In this document: positions 1 through 8,973 of the stretch, one piece after another
How the letters are laid out: each line of letters starts with the position of its first letter
Numbering within the stretch: position 1 is the first letter of the stretch
Source of the DNA: Hydrogenophaga sp.
GTDB lineage: Bacteria; Pseudomonadota; Gammaproteobacteria; Burkholderiales; Burkholderiaceae_C
Length of the DNA: 64,000 bases
Direction: 5' to 3'
Assembly: GCF_030651625.1 (NCBI RefSeq)
Contig: NZ_JAUSCF010000006.1
Location: 62,001-126,000 of the forward strand
Position numbers and translations under genes: made by a program
Notes under the pieces: model-generated
The model's database searches: none
Seen by the model: only the letters and a program-made list of their open reading frames with translations
Told to the model about the DNA's origin: nothing

Positions 1-219
1 GTGGAAGTGCTGCGCGGTTGGGAACGCGTGAGCCCGGGCACCATGAGCTCCGTGGAGTTTGACCAAAATGTGGGCGACCTCGTTGCTTTCCTGCAGTGGA
101 TGAGCGAGCCGGAGCAAAACACCCGTGTGCGCATTGGCGTCTGGGTCATGCTGTTTCTCGCCGCCTTCACGGTGGTCGCCTGGCGTCTCAACGCGGTTTT
201 CTGGAAAGACATCAAGTAA
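1..219 (+). CDS. petC: Cytochrome c1, C-terminal end (partial)
   Basis: Last 72 codons of cytochrome c1, the haem-c subunit of the cytochrome bc1 complex that passes electrons from the Rieske protein to soluble cytochrome c in the periplasm. The frame is open from base 1, so the gene starts upstream of the window; the GTG at base 1 should not be read as its start and the CXXCH haem motif lies outside. What is visible is the periplasmic segment DLVAFLQWMSEPE, then a hydrophobic C-terminal membrane anchor at about residues 46-64 of this fragment, ending in the short cytoplasmic tail WKDIK. A strong terminator follows, consistent with the end of a petABC operon. The sspA-sspB neighbours downstream match the usual Burkholderiales order. 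Confidence 0.88.
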   Translation: MEVLRGWERVSPGTMSSVEFDQNVGDLVAFLQWMSEPEQNTRVRIGVWVMLFLAAFTVVAWRLNAVFWKDIK

Positions 220-269
220 TTCGACCCGGCTTGGCAGAGCGTGCCTGAGCGCTCATGCCGACCGTTCCA

Positions 270-317
270 CAGTGGTTTGCATCACCTCCGAGGTGATTCT
301 GCAAACCACTGTTTTTT
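270..317 (+). terminator. Rho-independent terminator after petC
   Basis: CAGTGGTTTGC (270-280) pairs perfectly with GCAAACCACTG (301-311). An inner arm ATCACCT/AGGTGAT (281-287/291-297) extends the hairpin, and six T residues follow (312-317). This closes the petABC operon before sspA. Confidence 0.9.
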
Positions 318-335
318 GCATTAAGGAGCTCCCCC

Positions 336-947
336 ATGATGGTCTTGTATTCAGGCACCACCTGCCCGTATTCCCACCGCTGCCGCTTTGTCCTTTTCGA
401 GAAGGGCATGGACTTTGAAATCCGCGACGTCGATCTCTACAACAAGCCAGAAGACATCGGTGTGATGAACCCCTATGGCCAAGTGCCCATTCTGGTCGAA
501 CGTGATCTGATCCTCTACGAATCGAACATCATCAATGAGTACATTGATGAGCGATTTCCTCATCCACAGCTCATGCCCGGTGACCCGGTGGACCGCGCTC
601 GAGTCAGGCTGTTCCTGCTGAACTTTGAAAAAGAGCTGTTTACACACGTGTCCATGCTGGAGTCACGCAGCTCCAAGGGCAATGAAAAAGCGCTCGAGAA
701 GGCCAGAGCCCATATCCGCGATCGACTGACCCAGTTGGCGCCCGTGTTCCTGAAAAACAAGTTCATGCTGGGAGACAATTTCTCGATGCTGGACGTGGCA
801 ATCGCGCCGCTGCTGTGGCGTCTTGATTTTTACGGCATCGAACTCAGCAAGAACGCGGCTCCCCTGCTCAAGTATGCGGAACGCATCTTTTCCCGCCCGG
901 CCTACATCGAGGCGCTGACGCCTTCAGAGAAAGTGATGCGCAAATAG
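336..947 (+). CDS. sspA: Stringent starvation protein A (GST-fold)
   Basis: 203-residue SspA. It is an RNA-polymerase-associated protein of the glutathione-transferase fold that lacks proven GST activity and affects transcription during starvation and acid stress in E. coli. The thioredoxin-like N-terminal domain occupies about residues 1-78 (VLYSGTTCPYSHRCR, cis-Pro in GQVPIL, ESNIINEYIDE). The all-helical C-terminal domain covers about 85-200. The ATG at 336 is preceded by AAGGAG (323-328); a second ATG directly follows, so either Met could initiate. The gene lies 23 bp before sspB, the usual sspAB operon. Length is normal for the family. Confidence 0.93.
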   Translation: MMVLYSGTTCPYSHRCRFVLFEKGMDFEIRDVDLYNKPEDIGVMNPYGQVPILVERDLILYESNIINEYIDERFPHPQLMPGDPVDRARVRLFLLNFEKELFTHVSMLESRSSKGNEKALEKARAHIRDRLTQLAPVFLKNKFMLGDNFSMLDVAIAPLLWRLDFYGIELSKNAAPLLKYAERIFSRPAYIEALTPSEKVMRK

Positions 948-970
948 TTGCTGCGCGGTCGTTCGTTTCC

Positions 971-1501
971 ATGAGTGCACTCGATACATCTTCTTCGTCG
1001 ACACGCCCGTACCTGATTCGTGCACTCCACGAATGGTGTACGGACAACGGGTTCTCGCCCTACATTGCCGTGCAGGTCGATGGTTCGGTGCAGGTGCCAG
1101 GCGAGTTTGTGCAGAATGGAGAAATCGTTCTGAATGTGAGCTTTGATGCGACCAGCTCACTGCGCCTGGGCAACGACTGCATTGAATTCAAGGCCCGCTT
1201 CGGCGGGGTTGCACGGGAAATCGTTGTGCCAATCAGCCATGTGGTGGCGATCTATGCGCGTGAAAATGGTCAAGGCATGGCCTTTCCGGCGCCCTCGGCG
1301 ACAAGCACGCCAGGCGACAGTCAGCGCATGGGTGCTGCCGAGCCTTCCGACCCATCACCCACTCCTGACAGCTCGCGTGCGCTTTTGCGATCCGTGCCCA
1401 GCGATGAGAGCGCTGGTGGACCCTTGGGCGAAACGCCAGAGCCGCCAACCGACGGTCCACCGCGACCGGGTGGCCGCCCCAAGCTCAAACGGGTCAAGTA
1501 A
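971..1501 (+). CDS. sspB: ClpXP specificity-enhancing factor SspB
   Basis: 176-residue SspB. This adaptor binds ssrA-tagged peptides released by trans-translation and hands them to the ClpXP protease. The conserved peptide-binding domain is about residues 10-110 (PYLIRALHEWCTDNGFSPYI, GEIVLNVS, FGGVAREIVVPI). A low-complexity Ser/Pro/Thr-rich linker follows, and the basic tail ends in PKLKRVK, which corresponds to the ClpX-binding XB tail of E. coli SspB. It is cotranscribed with sspA by spacing. The linker sequence is not expected to be conserved. Confidence 0.93.
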   Translation: MSALDTSSSSTRPYLIRALHEWCTDNGFSPYIAVQVDGSVQVPGEFVQNGEIVLNVSFDATSSLRLGNDCIEFKARFGGVAREIVVPISHVVAIYARENGQGMAFPAPSATSTPGDSQRMGAAEPSDPSPTPDSSRALLRSVPSDESAGGPLGETPEPPTDGPPRPGGRPKLKRVK

Positions 1502-1519
1502 ACTCGTGTTTTTTCGTGG

Positions 1520-1595
<76 letters not shown>

Positions 1596-1637
1596 TCTCT
1601 CGAACCATCTTGCCTTCTGTCACCCTTGCGTGCTCAG

Positions 1638-1955
1638 TCAGCGTCTGGCATGTTGGACTTTGATGCGAATTGCGTTAATCTTCGCACCATTTTGGTTCAG
1701 GGTCTGCAACAAAGCAGGCAACATCTGGCGAATTTTTGTCGATGCGGCGGCGCTGTCCACCAGCAGACACCATTCGGTATCGTCGAGTGGGCCTGGGTGG
1801 ATGTGGGGTCTCAGGCCCGTTGGGATCAGGTGGCCCACTTGTTCGATCAGTCCTTGAGATTTCCGGACGCGCTCACAAAGCGCTGCAAGAGTCGGGGCCG
1901 CACCCACGGCTTCGTTCAGGCTGAACATCGGGTTTGAGCGCGAGGCAGAACTCAT
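1638..1955 (-). CDS. DciA-like DUF721 protein
   Basis: 105-residue protein of the DUF721/DciA type, a small basic family thought to help load or regulate the replicative helicase DnaB in bacteria lacking DnaC. Assignment rests on the pattern around residues 15-45 (LNEAVGAAPTLAALCERVRKS), the central HIHPGPLDD segment and the C-terminal LRQ-type helix ending NAIRIKVQHARR. The short length and position divergent from the M23 peptidase upstream of secA also fit, an arrangement common in this family of bacteria. The start ATG at 1955 lies 45 bp from the divergent peptidase start, so the two share a promoter region. Sequence similarity in DUF721 is weak, hence moderate confidence. Confidence 0.7.
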   Translation of the reverse strand: MSSASRSNPMFSLNEAVGAAPTLAALCERVRKSQGLIEQVGHLIPTGLRPHIHPGPLDDTEWCLLVDSAAASTKIRQMLPALLQTLNQNGAKINAIRIKVQHARR

Positions 1956-2000
1956 GCGGTTTGGTGTGGGTTATGCGTGATTGTCTGGAAAGGACGAACG

Positions 2001-2948
2001 GTGCACATCATTATCACGGATGCATGGCTGGCCAAGAGCCGGGCGATGCATCTCAGTGGACTCAAGTTGGTGGCCGCCGGAGCGCTGGCTTCTGTTCTCT
2101 TGATGCTGGGATCGATCACGACCTACCACTGGTTTTTTCTCGAAGGCGTGCGGCAAGGTTGGCCCGGCTTCGCATCTGTGGCGCGCATCGTTCATCAGAA
2201 CCAACCCGAATCCAGAGACGCCTATTTGCGGGCCAATCTGGATGCCATGGCCCGGAAGCTGGGGGAGATGCAGGCCCGCATGATGCAGATTGACTCACTG
2301 GGCGAGCGCGTTGCGGGCCTGGCGGGGCTCAATCCAGCAGATTTCAAGGCCGCCGGCGCTGGTGGTGCACTGGTCAGCGGCCGGGAGCTTTCGGTGAACG
2401 AATTGTTGACCGCCATGGATGATCTGGAGCAGGTGACGGGCTCCCGGGTCGACTGGCTCACCGTGATTGAGTCGCGCCTGTTTGACCAGAAAATTCAGCG
2501 CACCCTGGTGCCGACCGAGCCGCCTGTTCCGGGTGTAAGGGTAGGCTCGAGGTTTGGATTTCGAATCGATCCCATCACGGGGCGTTCTGCCCTGCACACC
2601 GGTCTGGATTTTCCGGCTGACACCGGGACCCCCATTCTTGCGGCAGCCGGTGGTGTGGTTGTGGTGCAGGAATACCACTTTGCGTACGGCAACATGGTCG
2701 AGATTGACCACGGCAACGAGTTGATCACGCGCTACGCGCACGCCTCTGCTGTGGATGTCAAGAAGGGCGATATCGTCAAGCGCGGCCAGAAGATTGGTGA
2801 AGTCGGCTCCACCGGCCGATCCACCGGCCCCCACCTCCACTTTGAGGTGTGGGTTTCAGGCGTTCCGCAAGACCCCCAGCGATTTCTCGCTGCAGGCGAA
2901 GGGGTCGCTGCACGTCAGGTCGCCAGTGGCGACGCAACCCGGCGTTGA
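2001..2948 (+). CDS. M23 family metallopeptidase (murein hydrolase type)
   Basis: 315-residue membrane-anchored peptidase of the LytM/M23 family, which cleaves peptide cross-links of peptidoglycan. An N-terminal membrane segment lies at about residues 21-45, followed by a helical stretch (about 60-110). The LytM domain holds HTGLDFP (His199, Asp203) and GPHLHFEV (His278, His280), the zinc and catalytic residues, so it looks active rather than an EnvC/NlpD-like regulator. I chose GTG at 2001, preceded by AAAGGA at a good distance and giving the family-typical start MHIIITDAWLAKS; a GTG at 1977 is in frame but has no such site. The gene lies 170 bp upstream of secA, with a hairpin between. Confidence 0.88.
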   Translation: MHIIITDAWLAKSRAMHLSGLKLVAAGALASVLLMLGSITTYHWFFLEGVRQGWPGFASVARIVHQNQPESRDAYLRANLDAMARKLGEMQARMMQIDSLGERVAGLAGLNPADFKAAGAGGALVSGRELSVNELLTAMDDLEQVTGSRVDWLTVIESRLFDQKIQRTLVPTEPPVPGVRVGSRFGFRIDPITGRSALHTGLDFPADTGTPILAAAGGVVVVQEYHFAYGNMVEIDHGNELITRYAHASAVDVKKGDIVKRGQKIGEVGSTGRSTGPHLHFEVWVSGVPQDPQRFLAAGEGVAARQVASGDATRR

Positions 2949-3001
2949 TTTATCCCTTTTCGCCACGGGTAAAATCCACGGTTTGCTCTTGAAGCCTGAA
3001 C

Positions 3002-3028
3002 GTTCGGCAGCATCTGCCGAACACTTTT
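3002..3028 (+). terminator. Hairpin with short T run between M23 gene and secA
   Basis: GTTCGGCA (3002-3009) pairs with TGCCGAAC (3015-3022) around GCATC, followed by ACTTTTCC. It could end the peptidase transcript or act in the secA leader; the T tract is short. Confidence 0.5.
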
Positions 3029-3118
3029 CCGTTTCTTGTCCTCTGGGCTCGCAAGCGTCCTCTGAATCCAATTCAGCCTGTCCGATGCCCGCAAGGCGGT
3101 CGCTGCAGGCATGCATGT

Positions 3119-5863
3119 ATGGCCACAAACTTCCTCACAAAAATATTTGGTAGCCGCAATGATCGCTTGCTCAAAACCTACCGGAAGACGGTGGAGCGCA
3201 TCAACGGCCTGGAGGCGCAGTTTGAAAAACTGAGTGATGAGGAGCTGAGGGGGCAGACAGAAACATTCAAGCGCAGGGTCGCCGATGGCGAAAGCCTGGA
3301 CAGTCTGCTGCCTGAAGCGTTTGCCGTGGTTCGGGAAGGCAGCAAGCGTGTCATGAAGATGCGCCACTTCGATGTTCAGATGGTGGGTGGCCTCGCGCTG
3401 CACCACGGAAAAGTCGCGGAAATGCGCACGGGCGAGGGCAAGACGCTGACCTCCACGCTTCCGGTGTATCTCAATGCACTCACTGGCAAAGGCGTGCACG
3501 TGGTCACGGTCAACGACTACCTCGCCAGTCGGGACGCCCAATGGATGGGCCGGCTTTACGGTTTCCTCGGTTTGACGGTGGGTATCAACCTGCCGCAGGC
3601 GCCCAGGGAAGACAAACAGGCGGCATACCGTGCGGACATCACCTATGGAACCAACAACGAGTACGGGTTTGACTACCTTCGTGACAACATGGTTTACGAG
3701 GCAGGTGACCGGGTCCAGCGTGGCTTGAACTTTGCCATCGTGGACGAGGTCGACTCGATTCTGATTGACGAAGCGCGTACACCACTGATCATCAGTGGCC
3801 AGGCAGAAGACCAGACCCAGCTTTATATTGCCATCAATAAGCTGATTCCGAGCCTGAACCGCCAGGAAGGCGAGGCAGACCCTCGAACAGGGGAGGGCGT
3901 GATCAAGCCGGGCGACTTCACTCTGGACGAGAAATCGCACTCCATCCACCTGACAGAGGCTGGGCACGAAAATGCTGAGCAGTTGCTCAGTGGTGCGGGC
4001 TTGCTGCCAGACGGCGCTTCGCTTTATGACCCTGCCAACATTTCCTTGCTGCATCATCTGGTGACAGGGCTCAAGGCGCACCATCTCTATCACCGCGATC
4101 AACACTATGTAAACCAGAATGGTGAAATCGTCATCGTGGACGAGTTCACCGGCCGCCTCATGTCAGGCCGCCGTTGGAGCGATGGTCTGCATCAGGCAGT
4201 GGAGGCCAAGGAGGGCGTGGCAATCCAGCCTGAGAACCAGACGCTGGCTTCCATCACGTTCCAGAACTATTTCCGCCTTTACGGCAAGCTCTCGGGCATG
4301 ACCGGAACGGCCGATACCGAGGCTTACGAGTTTCAGGAAATCTACGGGCTTGAAACGGTGGTGATACCACCGAACCGCATCAGCAAGCGCACGGACCAGC
4401 TCGATCGTGTTTACAAGACCACCAAGGAAAAATACGTTGCGGCGATTGCCGACATTCGTGAATGTCACGAGCGGGGGCAGCCGGTTCTGGTTGGCACGTC
4501 GTCGATCGAGAACTCCGAGCTCATCGCCGAGCTGTTGACGGCAGAAAAACTGCCGCATGAAGTGTTGAACGCCAAGCAGCATGCACGCGAGGCGGACATC
4601 ATCATTCAGGCAGGTCGCCCGGGCGCCATCACCATCGCCACCAACATGGCTGGTCGCGGCACCGATATCGTGCTGGGCGGCAATCTGGAAAAAATGGTTG
4701 ACGCCGTGGAGGCCGATACGTCGCTCGACGATGCGACCAAAGCACGCCGTGTCGAAGAGGTGAAGTCACAATGGCAGCAGGACCATGAGAAGGTCAAATC
4801 GCTGGGCGGGCTTCGCATCATCGCAACAGAGCGTCACGAGTCACGCCGAATCGACAACCAGCTGCGCGGCCGATCTGGTCGCCAGGGTGATCCGGGATCG
4901 TCCCGCTTCTACCTCAGCCTAGATGATTCGCTCATGAGGATCTTCGCGGGTGACCGGGTGCGTGCCATCATGGAACGCCTGAACATGCCCGAAGGCGAAG
5001 CCATTGAGGCTGGCATCGTCACTCGAAGCATCGAGAGCGCACAACGCAAGGTGGAGGCGCGCAACTTCGATATCCGCAAGCAGTTGCTTGAGTACGATGA
5101 TGTGTCGAATGACCAGCGCAAGGTGATCTATCAGCAGCGCAACGACATCCTGGATGCGCAAAGCTTGCGCGCCCAGATCGATGCGCTGCGGGATGGCAGC
5201 TTCACCGACCTCGTCCACCAGTACGTACCTGAAGGCAGCGTGGAAGAGCAGTGGGACCTGCCCGGCCTGGAGAAGGTGCTCAGCGACGACTGGTCGGTCG
5301 ATGCGCCCGTCACGACTTGGGTTTCCGATGCAGAGGCCATCGATGCAGAGGAAATTGTCGATCGGGTGCTGGTGGCCGCAAAGCAAGTGTTTGATGACAA
5401 AGTCGGTCTGGTGGGCGAAAACAATTTCACCCAGTTCGAACGCATGGTGCTGCTGCAGACCATCGACGGCCAGTGGCGTGAACACCTCTCTGCGCTCGAT
5501 TACCTTCGTCAGGGCATTCATTTGCGCGGATATGCGCAGAAGCAACCCAAGCAGGAATACAAACGCGAAGCCTTTGTGTTGTTTGGGCAGTTGCTGGACA
5601 GCGTGAAGAACGATGTGACGCGCATCCTGATGAATGTGCGCGTGCAGTCGCCCGAGCAGGTCAGTGAAGCTGCGCAGCAGATGGAAGCACGTGCCGAACA
5701 GATTGCCAATGTGACCTACACAGCGCCCACAGAGACGGGGGAAGCACAGACCATCACCGATCCTGCAACGGTCGAGAATGCCGTGCCACGTGTGGGTCGC
5801 AACGATCCGTGCCCGTGTGGCAGTGGCAAGAAATACAAACAGTGCCACGGAAAGCTGGATTGA
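3119..5863 (+). CDS. secA: Protein translocase ATPase SecA
   Basis: 914-residue SecA, the ATPase motor that drives unfolded preproteins through SecYEG. Visible are the Walker A region MRTGEGKT (about residues 101-108), the DEAD-box-like [14 protein letters not shown] (about 208-221), the preprotein cross-linking domain, the second helicase half ([32 protein letters not shown]), and the long helical scaffold and wing domains. The C-terminal SEC-C zinc motif [14 protein letters not shown], which binds SecB and phospholipid, is also present. Length is usual for betaproteobacteria. It is followed after 70 bp by argJ on the same strand. Confidence 0.98.
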   Translation: MATNFLTKIFGSRNDRLLKTYRKTVERINGLEAQFEKLSDEELRGQTETFKRRVADGESLDSLLPEAFAVVREGSKRVMKMRHFDVQMVGGLALHHGKVAEMRTGEGKTLTSTLPVYLNALTGKGVHVVTVNDYLASRDAQWMGRLYGFLGLTVGINLPQAPREDKQAAYRADITYGTNNEYGFDYLRDNMVYEAGDRVQRGLNFAIVDEVDSILIDEARTPLIISGQAEDQTQLYIAINKLIPSLNRQEGEADPRTGEGVIKPGDFTLDEKSHSIHLTEAGHENAEQLLSGAGLLPDGASLYDPANISLLHHLVTGLKAHHLYHRDQHYVNQNGEIVIVDEFTGRLMSGRRWSDGLHQAVEAKEGVAIQPENQTLASITFQNYFRLYGKLSGMTGTADTEAYEFQEIYGLETVVIPPNRISKRTDQLDRVYKTTKEKYVAAIADIRECHERGQPVLVGTSSIENSELIAELLTAEKLPHEVLNAKQHAREADIIIQAGRPGAITIATNMAGRGTDIVLGGNLEKMVDAVEADTSLDDATKARRVEEVKSQWQQDHEKVKSLGGLRIIATERHESRRIDNQLRGRSGRQGDPGSSRFYLSLDDSLMRIFAGDRVRAIMERLNMPEGEAIEAGIVTRSIESAQRKVEARNFDIRKQLLEYDDVSNDQRKVIYQQRNDILDAQSLRAQIDALRDGSFTDLVHQYVPEGSVEEQWDLPGLEKVLSDDWSVDAPVTTWVSDAEAIDAEEIVDRVLVAAKQVFDDKVGLVGENNFTQFERMVLLQTIDGQWREHLSALDYLRQGIHLRGYAQKQPKQEYKREAFVLFGQLLDSVKNDVTRILMNVRVQSPEQVSEAAQQMEARAEQIANVTYTAPTETGEAQTITDPATVENAVPRVGRNDPCPCGSGKKYKQCHGKLD

Positions 5864-5933
5864 GTTTGCGCGCATCGGATTCGTCGGTCACCGTCAACAG
5901 AAGTCGCCCCGCCAGGCCCTCAACGGAGCATTC

Positions 5934-7181
5934 ATGCCAGTTCACCTTCTCCCTCCCGTCGCCAGCGAACTGCATGGCATTGCTGGTGTTCGTATCGGTG
6001 TGACGCAGGCCGGAATCCGCAAGGCGAACCGGAAAGACCTCACCGTCTTTCTTCTGGATAAGGGGTCGGCGGTTGGGGCGGCATTTACCCAGAACCGGTA
6101 CGCGGCCGCACCGGTGCAGGTGGGTCGGGCGCATCTCAGTTCAGGTGCTGCCATCCGAGCCATGGTGGTGAACACCGGAAATGCCAATGCGGGTACCGGA
6201 GAGGCCGGTCTGATCGATGCGCGCCAGACCTGCGTGGCTCTGGCCCGAGCGCTCGGACTGGAGCACGAACAGATTCTTCCATTTTCAACGGGGGTCATCA
6301 TGGAGCCGCTGCCGATGGACCGGCTGCTGGCTGGTTTGGCGGGTGCGCTGGAAGACGCCTCTCAGGCCGCTGCCACCTCGGGCGCCCAATGGCTGTCGGC
6401 GGCCGAAGGCATCATGACCACGGACACTGTGCCCAAGGCGGTCAGCGCTGAATTCGTTGTGGGTGGCGTGCAGTGCCACGCCACAGGTATTGCCAAGGGG
6501 GCGGGAATGATTCGCCCCAACATGGCCACCATGCTTGGATTTTTGGCAACCGATGCCTCCGTGGCTCCTGCCATGATGAACGCTCTGGCGCGCCGCCTTG
6601 CCGAGTCCTCCTTCAACCGGATCACTGTGGATGGTGACACCAGCACGAACGACTCGTTTGTGATCGTGGCCACAGGTCAGGCCGGCAATGCGATGATCAC
6701 CGACCTCGACAGTGAAGACGGCCGCGCACTGCTGACTTCTCTCACATCGGTTGCCAAAAGGCTGGCACATGCGATCGTGCGCGACGGTGAGGGCGCGACC
6801 AAGTTCATCTCGGTGCAGGTCGATGGCGGGGCTAACACGGCTGAATGCCTTCAAGTGGCTTATGCGGTGGCTCACTCACCGCTGGTCAAGACCGCTTTTT
6901 TCGCCAGTGACCCCAATCTGGGGCGCATCCTCGCAGCCGTGGGATATGCAGGCGTTGAAGATCTCGACGTGGCCGGTATCGAATTGCATCTGGGCGATGT
7001 GCACGTGGTGACCCGAGGCGGTCGGCACCCGGACTACCGGGAGGAAGACGGACAGCGCGTGATGAAAGAGGCCGAAATTCTGGTGCAGATCGGATTGGGG
7101 CGTGGAGAAGCCACCGAGACGGTTTGGACCTGTGACTTCAGCCACGATTACGTGACCATCAACGCAGACTACCGTTCGTGA
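5934..7181 (+). CDS. argJ: Bifunctional ornithine acetyltransferase/N-acetylglutamate synthase
   Basis: 415-residue ArgJ. It transfers the acetyl group from N-acetylornithine to glutamate, and if bifunctional also makes N-acetylglutamate from acetyl-CoA, in the cyclic arginine pathway. The self-cleavage motif ATMLGF is present with the nucleophile Thr199, so the precursor should split into alpha and beta chains between Ala198 and Thr199. Other family blocks seen are [30 protein letters not shown] and [15 protein letters not shown]. Start at 5934 is chosen because GGAG (5924-5927) precedes it and MPVHLLPPV is the family start; the longer frame upstream overlaps the end of secA. Mono- versus bifunctionality cannot be read from sequence alone. 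Confidence 0.95.
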   Translation: MPVHLLPPVASELHGIAGVRIGVTQAGIRKANRKDLTVFLLDKGSAVGAAFTQNRYAAAPVQVGRAHLSSGAAIRAMVVNTGNANAGTGEAGLIDARQTCVALARALGLEHEQILPFSTGVIMEPLPMDRLLAGLAGALEDASQAAATSGAQWLSAAEGIMTTDTVPKAVSAEFVVGGVQCHATGIAKGAGMIRPNMATMLGFLATDASVAPAMMNALARRLAESSFNRITVDGDTSTNDSFVIVATGQAGNAMITDLDSEDGRALLTSLTSVAKRLAHAIVRDGEGATKFISVQVDGGANTAECLQVAYAVAHSPLVKTAFFASDPNLGRILAAVGYAGVEDLDVAGIELHLGDVHVVTRGGRHPDYREEDGQRVMKEAEILVQIGLGRGEATETVWTCDFSHDYVTINADYRS

Positions 7182-7262
7182 ATGGCGCACTTGTGACCAC
7201 GTGCGGTCCTTCCCCTGAAATGGCCGCATCTATGCAGAGCTTCCTGATTTGGAGATGGGTGC

Positions 7263-8144
7263 ATGAGTGATGGCCTGGAACGTGTGCTGGCTCGTGCCGA
7301 GCGCCTGATGGAAAGAATTGAACTGGTGTTGCCGTCCAGGCTGAGCGCTCCCGACTGGCATGCCTCCATCGCCTTCAGGTACCGCAAGCGTGGAAATGGG
7401 CATGGCGTTCTGGAACCCGTGCGACAAGTGGGTGCGATTCGACTGACCGACTTGCAGGAAATTGATGACCAGAAAGTCAGGATTCAACGCAACACCCTTC
7501 AGTTTGTTCAGGGCTTGCCGGCCAACAATGTGCTGCTCACGGGTGCACGTGGAACCGGCAAATCTTCGCTGGTGAAGGCCTGTCTGCATGAGTTCTCGGC
7601 AGATGGACTGCGTCTGATCGAAGTGGACAAATCCGATCTGGTCGATTTGCCAGACATCGTCGATGTGGTGGCGGACCGCCCCGAACGATTCGTTGTGTTT
7701 TGTGACGATCTCAGCTTCGAGGATGGCGATCCAGGCTACAAGGCCCTCAAGTCCATCCTGGATGGCTCTGTCTCCGCTGTAGGGCAGAACGTTCTGATTT
7801 ATGCCACCAGCAACAGGCGCCATCTGTTGCCGGAATACATGAAAGAGAACCTTTCCTACACCCACACGGCCGATGGCGAGGTCCATCCTGGCGAGGTGGT
7901 CGAAGAGAAGATTTCCTTGTCGGAGCGGTTTGGTCTTTGGGTGAGTTTCTATCCATTCAGTCAGGACGAATACCTCTCGATCATTGCGCAGTGGTTGACA
8001 TCATTCGGGGTGTCCGAGTCCCAAGTCGAGGCTGCGCGCCCGCAAGCGCTGGTCTGGGCGCTGGAAAGGGGTTCACGCAGCGGTCGGGTGGCCTACCAGT
8101 TTGCGCGTGATTACGCAGGCTCACACGCCATTCCCTCGCGCTGA
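7263..8144 (+). CDS. DUF815 family ATP-binding protein
   Basis: 293-residue P-loop ATPase of the DUF815 family (AAA-like, function not established). Walker A is GARGTGKS at residues 94-101 and a Walker B-like strand is RFVVFCDDLSFE around residue 140. A later sensor-type stretch reads NVLIYATSNRRHLLPE, and SERFGLWVSFYPF follows. ATG 7263 is preceded by GGAG at 7251-7254. It sits between argJ and mutT with 14 bp to the latter, a common arrangement in Burkholderiales. I can name the family but not a substrate or partner. Confidence 0.85.
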   Translation: MSDGLERVLARAERLMERIELVLPSRLSAPDWHASIAFRYRKRGNGHGVLEPVRQVGAIRLTDLQEIDDQKVRIQRNTLQFVQGLPANNVLLTGARGTGKSSLVKACLHEFSADGLRLIEVDKSDLVDLPDIVDVVADRPERFVVFCDDLSFEDGDPGYKALKSILDGSVSAVGQNVLIYATSNRRHLLPEYMKENLSYTHTADGEVHPGEVVEEKISLSERFGLWVSFYPFSQDEYLSIIAQWLTSFGVSESQVEAARPQALVWALERGSRSGRVAYQFARDYAGSHAIPSR

Positions 8145-8158
8145 AGCAGGCGGGATCC

Positions 8159-8626
8159 ATGGGCAATGGCATCTTGATGGTCGATGGTGCGCAAAGCCGC
8201 AACCGCCTTCATGGTGAATCGGTGGTGGAAGTGGCGGTGGGGATACTTGTTGCGCCGAACCGCGACCTGCTGTTGACCACTCGACCTCCCGGCAAAGCGT
8301 ATGCCGGCCACTGGGAGTTTCCTGGCGGCAAGCTGGAAGCCGGTGAGTCTGTTGAAGAGGCGCTGCGCCGAGAGCTTCAGGAAGAGATCGGTATCACAAT
8401 CGGCGGGATCAATCTGTGGCGTGAGCAGGTGGTGGACTACCCGCATGCGCTGGTGCGGCTGCATTTCTGCAAGGTCCACGAGTGGACGGGTGATCTGCAG
8501 ATGCGGGAAGGTCAGAGCTTCAGCTGGCAGCAACTGCCTGTTCAATGTGCGCCGGTGCTGGCCGGTACGCTCCCGGTCCTTGAATGGTTGGCTCAGGAGC
8601 GGTTGCTGAACGGCAGCACGACCTGA
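8159..8626 (+). CDS. mutT: Nudix hydrolase, MutT (8-oxo-dGTP diphosphatase) type
   Basis: 155-residue Nudix protein. The Nudix box spans residues 57-79 with all key residues (G-x5-E-x7-REL-QEE-IG: GKLEAGES, then RELQEEIGI). The stretch VEVAVGILVAPNRDLLLTTRPPGK, then GHWEFPGG, fits MutT, which removes 8-oxo-dGTP from the nucleotide pool and prevents A:T to C:G mutations. An in-frame ATG at 8177 would shorten the N-terminus by six residues. It overlaps at its 3' end with the antisense extension of yacG (see that entry). The convergent yacG neighbour is typical. Confidence 0.88.
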   Translation: MGNGILMVDGAQSRNRLHGESVVEVAVGILVAPNRDLLLTTRPPGKAYAGHWEFPGGKLEAGESVEEALRRELQEEIGITIGGINLWREQVVDYPHALVRLHFCKVHEWTGDLQMREGQSFSWQQLPVQCAPVLAGTLPVLEWLAQERLLNGSTT

Positions 8627-8966
8627 CCAGACTACACCCACAAAGTCGTGGTACCTGCGGTGCGCAAAGAGGTCTTGCTGCTGTCGCAGACATCAGCCCC
8701 TTGAAGGGCAGACGAAACGGTCGGCCAGTCAATGCGGTTCTGGAAACTCCGCCGGGGTGCCGGGGTGCCGGGGTGCCGGGGTCGTGGTCTTCGACTTTGA
8801 AGCTTTCGCTGGCCCAGGCACCCAGGTCGTGGTGTTTGCAGCGTTCGCTGCAAAACGGCCGATGCGTATTGGTGGACGCGTACACACTGGCGCCGCCACA
8901 GGCAGGGCAGCGCACGGTTCGCGCATGAAAGCCAGCTTGTTCGGCATTCACTGGTTTGGCATCCAT
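8520..8966 (-). CDS. yacG: DNA gyrase inhibitor YacG, with anomalous C-terminal extension
   Basis: The first about 60 residues are a clear YacG, a small zinc protein that binds GyrB and inhibits gyrase. They carry RTVRCPACGG, then RPFCSERCK and the invariant HDLGAWASESF, giving four zinc cysteines (C-x2-C, C-x3-C). Family members normally end within about 65-70 residues. Here the frame runs on to 148 residues and overlaps 107 bp of the convergent mutT. The unusual part begins exactly where four copies of an 8-bp repeat lie (8751-8782). An 8-bp unit changes frame at every gain or loss, so the original stop was probably lost by slippage. The functional core is intact; the tail (PRHPGGVSRTALTG and onward) looks like non-coding sequence read through. 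Confidence 0.75.
   Translation of the reverse strand: MDAKPVNAEQAGFHARTVRCPACGGASVYASTNTHRPFCSERCKHHDLGAWASESFKVEDHDPGTPAPRHPGGVSRTALTGRPFRLPFKGLMSATAARPLCAPQVPRLCGCSLVRSCCRSATAPEPTIQGPGAYRPAPAHIEQAVAAS
8751..8782. repeat. 8-bp tandem repeat, four perfect copies, in yacG
   Basis: GCCGGGGT repeated four times without mismatch (8751-8758, 8759-8766, 8767-8774, 8775-8782), inside the 3' part of yacG. The unit length is not a multiple of three, so copy-number change alters the reading frame of the yacG C-terminus. Confidence 0.95.
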
Positions 8967-8973
8967 GAATCGT

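Noticed and set aside
2915-4105. 396-codon minus-strand frame opposite secA
   Set aside because: Shadow of secA; no recognisable domain or ribosome-binding site.
8751-8782. CRISPR-like short repeats
   Set aside because: The units are contiguous 8-mers without spacers and no cas genes are present; they are a simple tandem repeat.
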